Assembly: GCA_034401795.1 (NCBI GenBank) | Contig: CM067369.1 | Location: forward strand, 86,764,506 to 86,828,505 | Length of the DNA stretch: 64,000 nucleotides | DNA from: Chaetoderma sp. LZ-2023a | Taxonomy: Eukaryota > Mollusca > Caudofoveata > Chaetodermatida > Chaetodermatidae | Direction of reading: 5' to 3' | Shown: positions 54,883-64,000 of the stretch, one piece after another | Position numbering within the stretch: the first letter of the stretch is position 1 | Layout of the letters: each line of letters begins with the position of its first letter | Program-made: the position numbers and the translations under genes | The notes under the pieces: model-generated | Told to the model about the DNA's origin: nothing | Seen by the model: the letters and a program-made list of their open reading frames with translations, nothing else | The model's database searches: none

Positions 54883-55149
54883 TAGCTGCATTATAGATAA
54901 TTTGTCGCTACCGAGCTGTAATGGCTAACGAGTTGACGAGAGCGAGTTCGGGGTTTTCTCTGGACGACATATCGTATCAGCGTAACTTGCCTAGTCCTCA
55001 TACATGGCTTTTCATGATTAACAGTCTTATAAAGTGTTACAACATGATCTTCAAACATAATGAAGGCGAGCAAGTGCCTAAAAAGGATGGTAAAGGATGG
55101 CAGACTTCTTTTCTGCCCGCCCCGCCCCCACAAACCTCAGCAAATGTCA

Positions 55150-55430
<281 letters not shown>

Positions 55431-55434
55431 TCTT

Positions 55435-58005
55435 CATTGCACGCATTGGCTTTCATTCCAAACATTAGCTTTTATTGCATACATTAACTTGCATTGCAAT
55501 CATTTGCTTTAATTGCAAATATTAGCTTCATTGTAATCATTATCTTCCATTGTAATCATTAGCTTTCATTACAAATATTAGCTTTCAATGTAAATATTAG
55601 CTTTCATTACAAATATTAGCTTTCAATTCAAATATTAACTTTCATTACAAATATTAGCTTTCATTGCAAACTTTAGCTTTCATTGCAAACATTAGCTTCC
55701 ATTACAATCATTAGCTTATATTGCAATCATTAGCTTTCATTACAAGCATTAGCTTTCATCGCAATCATTAGCTTTCATCGCAATCATTAGCTTCCATCTC
55801 AATCATTAGTTTCCACTGCAATCATTAGCCTTCATTTCAAATTTTACTATTTGTGCAGTCACTCCCCCCAAAGTTTTATTTTCATTGCACCCATCATGTT
55901 TCATTCCAAACATTAGCTACCCTCGCCCTGTAATGGAGGGAAAGAGGTTTGCATTGAGTCTGTCTGTTTGTGCATATTAGGGTGCTTATGTGATTGCATG
56001 TTTATGTGACAAAACCTGAATCTGAAAGCTACTGATCCGATTTTAATTTTAACAAAAACAATATTTTACCATGAAAGAAGATTTCCTGACGTTAGTCATG
56101 ATTAGGATAAACCACAGGATTCGGATCAGATCAAATTCTGGATCTCCAGATATCAGGACTACTGGTCTGATCTAGTTCAAATATTAACACAAGAATGAGT
56201 ATGAATATACACTAGAATTCCAAACCACTAGGCGTGACCCCAACAATTTAAACATCTGGAAAATCTGAAAAATCACCAAAATCTGTTAATGGGCTGGCGA
56301 GGGTCTATCATCTGTGATTGCTCTTGGTTTCATTACAAACAGTGCCTTTCAGTACAAACATTAGCCTTTATTCCAAGCATGGGCTCTCATTCCAATCATT
56401 AAGCTACACTACGAAAATTAGTGTTCCTTGCACACATTAGTGTTCCTTGCACACATTAGTGTTCCTCGCATTCCAAGCATTAGGTTTCACTCCAAACATT
56501 ACTGTTCATTCCAAACATGAGCTCTCATTCCAAGCATTATGTCCCACTCCAAACATGAGTGTTAATTCATTGCAAACATCAGCTTTCATTGCAAACATTC
56601 GTGTTCATTGCAAACATTACTGTTCATTGTAAACATTACTGTTCATTCCAAACATGAGCTCTCGTTCCAAGCATTATGTTCCACTCCACACATGAGTGTT
56701 CGTTGCAAACATTAGCGTTCATTGCAACCATTAGTGTCCATTGCAAACATTATCGTTCATTGGAAACATTAGTGTTCATTCCAAACATGAGCGCTCCAAA
56801 CATTGACGTTTTATTCTAACCATTTGATTTCCTTCCAAACATTAGCCTTCATTACAAACATTGGCTTTCAATCCCAACATTGCCTTTCATTCGAAACATT
56901 GTATTTCATTCAAAGCATTGTATTTCATTCGAAGCATTGGTTTTCATTCAAAGCATTGTATTTCATTCGAAGCATTGGATGTTATTCGAAACATTGGATT
57001 CGATTTGACACATTTGTGTGTTTGTGTAATTTCCGGATGTTAGCCATGATCCAGATAAAACTTCCGATCTGCATGGGATCAATTTGTTGATTTATTGATA
57101 TCGCGGAAACTGCCTGTTCGATTTAGCTCAACTGTTAACACAAGACCATATAGTAGGATTCCACAATATTGGGTGTCATCTGGAAAATATGGAAAACTAA
57201 CAAATCTGGTAAATTTGACAGGCTTACAATATGACAAAAAGGTCTTGGCGCGGGTCTACAATACCTGATTGCTCTTGTTTTCATTGCATGCATTAGCTTC
57301 CATTTAAAACATTAGCTTTCATTGCAATCATTAACATTTATTCAATACATGTATGCGTGTTCATTTTAAGCATTATATTTTATTCCAAATATTAGCTTTT
57401 CATTCCAGCCATTAGATATCATTCTAAATATTATCTTTCATCGTAAGCAGATTTATTTCAAGCAGCAGTTTTCATCGCAACCAGTGAAAATGAAACATTA
57501 GCTACCCTCGTCACGTACGGTGTAGATAGTATTGCATTCATGGCGGCCTGTCTGTGTGTTTGCGCGTATGTGTGATTATGCACTTGTGTGTCTCGAGCTG
57601 AATGTGAAAAACTACTTATCAGATATAACTCTAATCATAACACAAGAACGTATTTTACAGTGAAAGCACATTTCCAGACGTTCCTCATGATGCAGATAGA
57701 ATAGAAGCCAGGATCCGAATAAGATCAACTTCTGGATCCTTGGATATCACGAAAACTATTAGATGGACATATCTCTAATTTTAACACAAGGCTGTGACCC
57801 GATAGGGGCCTACTAGGATTCCACAATATTTGGAGTAATCAGGAGAATAAAATAAATTGAGGAAATTATAATAATCTGGAAAATTTGAAAAGTGTCAACG
57901 TAGCAAATGTGGGAAGGCGATGGTATGCAATCTCCAACTGTTCTTGTTTTCATTACAAAATTGGATTTCATTGCACACATTAGCTTTCATTGCAAACATT
58001 AGTTG
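55435..58005. repeat. Degenerate 19-20 bp satellite 'ATTAGCTTTCATTGCAAAC', interleaved with a ~430-bp repeat
   Basis: Satellite blocks lie at about 55,435-55,900, 56,325-57,010, 57,270-57,480 and 57,945-58,005. Between them are three copies of another repeat (55,905-56,325; 57,020-57,270, 5'-truncated; 57,485-57,945). These share 'TAGCTACCCTCG', 'TTTACAGTGAAAG', 'TCTGGATC..(T/C)(G/A)GATATCA', 'TAACACAAG' and an ending like 'GGCGAGGGTCTA...TTGCTCTTG'. The satellite unit is the older, diverged form of the array at 59-61 kb. Confidence 0.85.
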
Positions 58006-58019
58006 AAATCCGCTATAAA

Positions 58020-58375
58020 AATGGACCTTTCCAGTTTATCGCCATAATCAACAACATGATGTGTTGGATCACGTCATAACCAATAAGTCATAAATAACGT
58101 AGATAAGTTCGTCACAAACGCTTAATTAATGACGGGCTCAGCGTTGTTATACGAATTGTATGTCTTTATTATTTAATAAACATGATGTTGAATATTTTGA
58201 AACTAAATTGATTGAGCGGTCAAATTAGTTTCCAAATATTCTATAGCTGACCTGCATAGTTTTCTGGAAATTGGGATTCAGAGAGTGCCAGGATCGATTG
58301 ATTCCAACACGGTCAACGCGTGGGTGGCAGATAGGTAAAGATGGGCGGGGCATAGCTAAAACTGGATTCCTCCAT
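58020..58375 (-). mobile_element. MITE-A copy, near full length
   Basis: AATGGACCTTTCCAGTTTAT ... AAAACTGGATTCCTCCATT. The CRE-half is worn. The hairpin at 58,185-58,252 has a short loop (GATTGAGCGGTC). The GC-rich half keeps 'GGGCGGGGCATAGC'. It is inserted in the 19-bp satellite. Confidence 0.92.
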
Positions 58376-58930
58376 TGTGGCCGGTGTCTGCCTGATTGTT
58401 TTTCTGCCTATTTGACTGTCTGCAGCTTATCTCCAGAACACAGGAAGGTAGAGTCATGGAATTTGGAACAATCAACCATACTGAGATTGGCTCGAGAGAA
58501 CTGACGTTTCAGGTCAAGGGGGCAAATATTTATGCCATGAGGTTACTACTTTCATACAGAATACACATGGTTGGCCATAACTCGTCATGCAAAGAGTCAG
58601 AAACACCAAATTTGGCATATCCATGCATAATGTGGCTGGCTAGATATAGCCTTGAGTTTAATTTCAAAAGGTCAAATATCTAAGTCACCCGGAATTTCAT
58701 ACTGGAATACATACTTTTGGTCAAAACCTTGGAGAGAGTTTAAGTTCCACATCAAATGATCAAATATCCAGGTCACGAGGCCACAAAGTACATACAAGAA
58801 TGTGCATTTGAAACGTTGTCAATAACTCTGGCATACAAGAAGGTGCAATCGTCAAATGTAGCATGTCCTTTCATGTAATGGTGGGATAGAATGAGTTTTG
58901 GTCAAATGATCAAATATCTAGGCGACTGTC
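58376..58930. repeat. Degenerate 'GGTCAAATATC(T/C)A(G/A)GTCAC' repeat
   Basis: Three or four diverged units end in 'TCAAATATCTAAGTCAC' or a close variant (58,675, 58,760, 58,910). No gene is supported, including the 77- and 95-codon frames here. Confidence 0.6.
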
Positions 58931-58994
58931 GTCACTATGTGCATTGGCAAAACAGAGCATAAAGATTTAGCAGCGCCCCCTAGTGCAGTCGAGT

Positions 58995-61010
58995 TTTCAT
59001 TCCATACAGCAGCTTTCATTGCAAACATCCACTGTCATTGCAAACATCAGTTTTCATTGCAAACATCCACTTTCATTGCAGATATTAGCTTTCATTGCAG
59101 ATATCCACTTTCATTGCAGATATCAGCTTTCATTGCAGACATTCACTTTCATTGCAAACATCAGCTTTCATTGCAAACATCCACTTTCATTGCAAACATC
59201 CACTTTCATTGCAGACATCCACTTTAATTGCAGATATCAGCTTTCATTGCAAACATCAGTTTTCATTGCAGATATCAGCTTTCATTGAAAACATTCACTT
59301 TCATTACAAACATCCACTTTCATTGCAGACATCAGCTTTCATTGCAAATATCCACTTTCATTGCAAACATCCACTTTCATTGCAAACATCAGCTTTCATT
59401 GCAGACATCCACTTTCATTGCAAACATCCACTTTCACTGCAGGTATCAGTTTTCATTGCAAACATCAGCTTTCATCGCAAACATCCACTTTCATTGCAAA
59501 CATCAGCTTTCATTGCAAACATCCACTTTCATCGCTAACATCAGCTTTCATTGTAAACATCCACTTTCATTGCAAACGTCAGCTTTCATTTCAAACATCA
59601 TCTTTCATTGCAAACATCCACTTTCATTACAAACAGCCACTTTCATTGCAGATATCAGCTTTCATTGCAAATATCCACTTTCATTGTAAACATCCACTAT
59701 CATTGCAAACATCAGCTTTCATTGCAGACATCCACTTTTATTGCAAACATCCACTTTCATTGCAAACATCAGCTTCCGTTGCAAACATCAGTTTTCATTG
59801 CAAACATCCACTTTCACTGCAGGTATCAGTTTTCATTGCAAACATCAGCTTTCATCGCAAACATCCACTTTCATTGCAAACATCAGCTTTCATTGCAAAC
59901 ATCCACTTTCATCGCTAACATCAGCTTTCATTGTAAACATCCACTTTCATTGCAAACGTCAGCTTTCATTTCAAACATCATCTTTCATTGCAAACATCCA
60001 CTTTCATTGCAAGCATCCACTTTGATTGCAAACATCAGCTTTCATTGCAAACATCCACTTTCATTGTAAACATCCACTTTCATTGCAAACATCAGTTTTC
60101 ATTGCAAACATCAACTTTCATTGCAAACATCAGTTTTCATTGCACACGTCCACTTTCATTGCAAACATCGACTTTCATTGCAAACATCCACTCTCATTGC
60201 AAACATCCACTTTCATTGCAAACATCCACTTTCATTGCAAACATCCACTTTCATTGCAAGCATCCACTTTCATTGCAAACATCAGCTTTCATTGCAAACA
60301 TCCACTTTCATTGTAAACATCCACTTTCATTGCAAACATCAGTTTTCATTGCAAACATCAACTTTCATTGCAAACATCAGTTTTCATTGCACACGTCCAC
60401 TTTCATTGCAAACATCGACATTCATTGCAAACATCCACTCTCATTGCAAACATCCACTTTCATTGCAAACATCCACTTTCATTGCAAACATCCACTTTCA
60501 TTGCATACATCCACTTTCATTGCGGACACCCACTTTCATTGCAAACAACACTTTCATTACAAATATCAGCTTTCATTGCAGATACCCACATTCATTGCAA
60601 ACATCCACTTTCATTGCAGACATCCACTTTCATTGCAGATATCCACTTTCATTGCAAACATCAGCTTTCATTGCAGATATCCACTTTCATTGCAAACATT
60701 CACTTTCATTGCAGATATCCACATTCATTGCAAACATCCACTTTCATTGCAGACATCCACTTTTATTGCAGACATCCACTTTTATTGCAAACATCAGCTT
60801 TCATTGCAGATAGTAGCTTTCATTGCAAACATTCACTTTTATTGCAGATATCCACATTCATTGCAAACATCCACTTTCATTGCAGACATCCACTTTTATT
60901 GCAGACATTCACTTTTATTGCAAACATCAGCTTTCATTGCAGATAGTAGCTTTCATTGCAAACATTCACTTTTATTGCAGACATCCACTTTTATTGCAAA
61001 CATCAGCTTC
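58995..61010. repeat. Homogeneous 19-bp satellite, about 106 units
   Basis: The unit is CATTGCAAACATC(CAC/AGC)TTT, with scattered variants. Because 19 is not a multiple of 3 and the unit has no stop in any + frame, all three + frames stay open with a 19-residue protein period (MQTSTFIANIHFHCKHPLS-type). The largest, 371 codons (59,988-61,103), is not evidence of a gene. Internal blocks are duplicated at spacings of 380, 247 and 133 bp, all multiples of 19. Confidence 0.97.
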
Positions 61011-61011
61011 A

Positions 61012-61305
61012 CTGTTAAATATTTTGAACGTAATTGGATTGGAACAGTGTCTTCAAATCCTATTATGTTCAAAATATTCAACAGCACATTTCTTACTAAC
61101 TAACATATGTTTTGCTTTGGAAACATTTGGAGTGAAGTCAGAGCTGTACTGTAAATCTGCCTAGACACGCCGATAACAGCTGCTTGACTGATTTAACGTT
61201 ATCGGCGTGTCTAGGCAGATTTACAGTACAGCTCTGACTTCACTCCAAACATAATAGGATTTGAAGACACTGTTCCAATCCAATTACGCTCAAAATATTT
61301 AACAG
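61012..61305. repeat. Nested foldback: 56-bp outer arms and perfect 52-bp inner arms
   Basis: Outer arms 61,012-61,067 and 61,250-61,305 match with one mismatch. Inner arms 61,126-61,177 and 61,198-61,249 are exact reverse complements with a 20-base loop. The left outer arm is itself part of a smaller hairpin (to 61,083) of the 'TTTTGAACGTAATTGGATT' variant. A 58-base stretch, present only on the left, separates the two left arms. Confidence 0.95.
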
Positions 61306-61877
61306 TGTGGTTTATTTTGTTTTGGCAACATGTTTTATTTCTTAGCTGTACTGTACAATTCACGATGTGCATCGACTCCCGATTATTTTGACAACAATTT
61401 CACTGAGTATCTTTGATATCTACAACAGCCTCAGTTTTCAGCAAAAGTGCTCTCAGACTATGAGGACGAGTTTATCTTTACCTTACACACTCCCTGACTG
61501 AGGCGACTACAGTGGCATCGTGCACATAAGCAGAATCAAATAGAGGAATACAGTTGATCGATTAATCATATGACGTCATAATAAACTCTGGCACACGTAG
61601 GCTGACGTCAGCATCAGACCAATGACAATCCTTCACCTCGATTACTATCTAAGCCAGGAATAGATTTTGAATTAAATTGACAATAAGCGTAACATTGTTA
61701 TCGTGTAACATGTTTTTAAGAGATGCGGGAATAGGCTGTCAGGCGGATATAAATGACAAGTGTTAAGTTCCGTGACCTGTGTAAAAAGCATTCCTGAGTT
61801 GCAATGAACAGAACCGCTTTAATCTTTTTACCACTTACAGACCACAAAAAGCTAATTTTTTATGATGTAAGGAATAT
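61306..61877. other. Spacer with MITE-A scrap
   Basis: 61,556-61,625 has 'ATCATATGACGTCATAATAA' and 'CACACGTAGGCTGACGTCAG', a MITE-A CRE-half fragment. The rest has nothing I can name. Confidence 0.6.
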
Positions 61878-61960
61878 TTTGTAGAATAGTTTGAAACTAA
61901 TTTGACTGGGATATGACAGCAACAGCTCCATGTCGAATTAGTTTCAAAATATGTAACAAC
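61878..61960. repeat. Hairpin-module copy
   Basis: 'TAGTTTGAAACTAATTTGAC' and 'TCGAATTAGTTTCAAAATAT' around 'GATATGACAGCAACAGC'. Confidence 0.8.
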
Positions 61961-62570
61961 CATTTTGTATGTTTTTCTTGAAATAGAAACGCTCGCATTA
62001 GGTTAATCAATGCGCTTTGCTAAAATCATCAGAAAATTATCTAAACAACTACATTAGCGTTACCCCTAAGTAGCCTCCCCTGCTTCAGGGCAAGCACTTT
62101 GCCATGCTGGTACTTATAGATATGATAATGGAATAAATATAGGACTCCGAATCCATTAGGTAATATTGATCATAGAATCTTTTTAAAGTTTTTAATGCAT
62201 TGTACTGCAGTATGGCGTATGTAGAATATCGTTTTCGTGGCACATGTTTATATCTGCAATGGACGCATGGCTCGCATTTTCAAATTCTATACATGACATT
62301 ACAGATATTTGACTTTCAGAGTGGCATGGTGGCATAGCCATTATGCTCTATCAAGCAAGCGTGCCTGAATGGCGTCATTTGACCGTGTTTTGTTTTCAAC
62401 TGCTTTGTGAAAAGGATTGGAAGACGTGCAACGTATATTCATCTCTGATCTACACCAGTAATGCTATGTCCACATATTATTGCAGACCTCTCTTTCCATT
62501 AAATGAGCGTTATTTCACATAGACGCTTGAAGACAAAAATCACACACATTTTACTTATTTAGGTTCTCTG
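61961..62570. other. Unannotated spacer
   Basis: No feature seen. Confidence 0.5.
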
Positions 62571-62574
62571 CTCC

Positions 62575-62730
62575 GCCCACAAATTTGGTCAAGAAATTTA
62601 ACCATTTGCTTTATAAATGTCCATTTGTAGGCCAGGAGAAGACTATTTTCGATTATCGAGCCAGTCATTCCAACGATGAATTTGCTAAAGATAGTCTTCT
62701 CTTGGCCTTGAAGCATTCTCAAATTGTGTT
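62575..62730. repeat. C-hairpin copy 6
   Basis: 'TCCATTTGTAGGCCAGGAGA', 'AGACTATTTTCGATTA', 'GAGCCAGTCATTCC', then 'GATAGTCTTCTCTTGGCC'. It shows the outer 'GGCCAGGAGAAGACTAT' arms well. Confidence 0.8.
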
Positions 62731-62934
62731 GGCTTTGCCCTGGTCAGTCCCTATATAATACAATGCCCTTCAGAGATGTGTACAGTGAGTGGTGGTGGTG
62801 TATAGTCAGTAACTGTCAGGGCTCGGGCTGCCCGAAACATTTTGTGACAGTCATCCATGGACCAGCGATTTCATCTGGTCGGGAGTCTGCTTGTTGAATA
62901 GCAAAATCTCTTCATTGTACTGATAGACTATGGT
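62731..62934. other. Spacer with a family-B scrap
   Basis: 'TCATTGTACTGATAGACTAT' near 62,910-62,934 matches the family-B start. Confidence 0.5.
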
Positions 62935-63298
62935 ATATAGAGCGGATCACAACATAATCAATGACGTCACATGTAGGCTGCTGGCCTTATACAATCATTA
63001 TGACGCATTCTAGGCCTAACTCCGTCATGAGCCAGGGAAAGTCTGGCAAGGGTACGAATCGCATGTCTGATGATTTTACAATTTAATAAATATTCTATTG
63101 AATATTCTGAAACTAAATTAACTGGACGTTAACAGCACACAGTCGAATTAGTTCCAAAATATTCAACAACTTACCTGTATAGATATAGTGAAATTTGGAT
63201 TATGGGATTTCAGTATTGAGAGCATATAAATCGATTTCAACCATCACAAAAAGTGGGCGGACCTTAGATAGAAATAGATATACATGGATTCATCTATT
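62935..63298 (-). mobile_element. MITE-A copy, diverged
   Basis: The CRE-half has 'ATCAATGACGTCACATGTAG', 'GGTACGAATCGCATGTCTGA' and 'TTTAATAAATATTCTATTGA'. The hairpin is at 63,097-63,175. The GC-rich half is worn ('AAAAAGTGGGCGGACCTTAG'). The ends are no longer clear. Confidence 0.75.
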
Positions 63299-63309
63299 AT
63301 TTGCTTTTA

Positions 63310-63560
63310 ACCCTTGAATAACCAAATTTGGTCAAGAAAATCAGAATATTTCCTTATTGAATGCCTATTTGCAGGCCAGGAGAATAGCATTTTTGAACAT
63401 TTACCATTGGAATGGCTGACTCTGTGACCGTGCCAGTCATTCCAGTGGTAAATTAAAAAAAAAACAACCTTCTCTTGGCCTGCAAATGGGCATTCACTAA
63501 GACCATTGCAGAGGTCGGGGTTGACCGCCTTTGTCAAGAAAGTGTTAAACATTGATGTTG
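63310..63560. repeat. C-hairpin copy 7
   Basis: 'GCCTATTTGCAGGCCAGGAG', 'TGAACATTTACCATTGGAAT', then 'GCCAGTCATTCCAGTGGTAA' and 'CTTCTCTTGGCCTGCAAATG'. This is the best-preserved full C-hairpin. Confidence 0.85.
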
Positions 63561-63694
63561 AACTTTGATCGCCCGCCATTTTGTTTCCTTAAGCGGTATG
63601 GTGTGGTGTCATGTAGGTACAGATACAACGCGGTCTTCATTAGGCCTATGTAATAACTCTCATGTTGAATAGTTTGAGTCTAATTTGATTTGAA

Positions 63695-63750
<56 letters not shown>

Positions 63751-63790
63751 CTTCCAGTCAAATCAGTTTCAAAATATTCTATAGCGTGCA
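63555..63790. mobile_element. Family-B fragment with (GCT)n-expanded hairpin
   Basis: The left part of family B ('GCCATTTTGTTTCCTTAAGC', 'GTGTCATGTAGGTAC') leads into a hairpin at 63,664-63,785. Its loop, normally GCTGTTGCTGCC, is replaced by about 18 GCT units (63,695-63,749). Confidence 0.85.
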
Positions 63791-64000
63791 TGTCTGCGTG
63801 GTTTTAAAACATACTAGCAAACAAGATTGTAGAGGTTATTTGTTTGGTTTGCTTATATCGCCTCCATAAATAGTAGTTCCTATGATATCTAGACTGGTTT
63901 TTATTTCACTCTGTTATGTCTGACTTCCCCATTTTTTCATCTGTAGACATTATACTCCTGGGTGGAAAGGAGTGAAGAAGATTACCTATGTCTCCAATAG
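63791..64000. other. Unannotated spacer
   Basis: No feature seen. Confidence 0.5.

Noticed and set aside
57100..57260. Second hAT or LINE fragment in the satellite region
   Set aside because: The text matches the ~430-bp repeat seen twice nearby; no protein motif can be read.
58995..61010. CRISPR-like look of short regular repeats
   Set aside because: Units are contiguous with no spacers, and the genome is eukaryotic.
58937..61164. Family of long overlapping repeat proteins
   Set aside because: All three + frames of one 19-bp satellite; the period and frame equality show that it is not selected coding sequence.

Overview
The window is animal nuclear DNA, most likely from a marine invertebrate. 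It is AT-rich and intergenic, full of decayed transposons, microsatellites, minisatellites and foldback elements, with one intact intronless GPCR gene. Several degenerate repeats (CTCACCTGGCCAGAA-type, ACGTCGGGGATAT-type, 'GGGGTCAAAAGGTCAAA' arrays) are of kinds I associate with molluscs and other marine invertebrates. A mollusc is my best guess; hemichordate or lancelet is not excluded. There are no bacterial operons, CRISPR arrays or rRNA genes.

Layout. 0-5 kb: trinucleotide repeats, a CRE-rich MITE (called MITE-A here), a LINE reverse-transcriptase scrap, and a decayed fragment of a transposase with an XPG/FEN1-like nuclease. 5.1-18 kb: a satellite array that appears to be split by an ~11.4 kb element with ~0.7 kb inverted repeats (6.17-7.28 kb and 16.89-17.63 kb). 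Inside lies a ~4.6 kb broken single-exon gene: two CxxC/HxxC zinc motifs, a long conserved middle, an XPG/FEN1-like nuclease and a C-terminal CXC cysteine cluster. I interpret it as an Academ-type DNA transposon. 18-24 kb: more MITE-A copies, a 477-bp non-autonomous hAT with a perfect 8-bp target duplication, a large (TA)n palindrome and degenerate satellites. 24.7-27 kb: a third, minus-strand relic of the nuclease-transposase family.

27-32 kb: hairpin repeats, a ~580-bp family-B repeat and a tRNA-derived SINE. 32.3-38.1 kb: a ~5.8 kb hAT element with matching ends, 7/8 target-site duplication and a decayed transposase, packed with later hairpin insertions. 38.6-47.1 kb: two ~4.2 kb units in direct tandem duplication, with no recognised genes. 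47.4-52.3 kb: a MITE-A split by a decayed Ty3/Gypsy LTR retrotransposon (160-bp LTRs, tRNA-Leu-type primer site, gag-PR-RT-RH-IN). 52.8-53.8 kb: the intact 316-aa class A GPCR on the minus strand. 54-64 kb: family-B repeat, CT microsatellite, then a long 19-bp satellite (homogeneous at 59-61 kb), a nested foldback and more hairpin repeats, one with an expanded (GCT)n loop.

The unifying feature is a ~60-95 bp hairpin (arms TTGAATATTTTGAAACTAAT / reverse complement) present about 30 times, in the middle of at least three otherwise different repeat families. Apart from the GPCR no gene looks functional. The rest records successive transposition, nested insertion, tandem duplication and decay.
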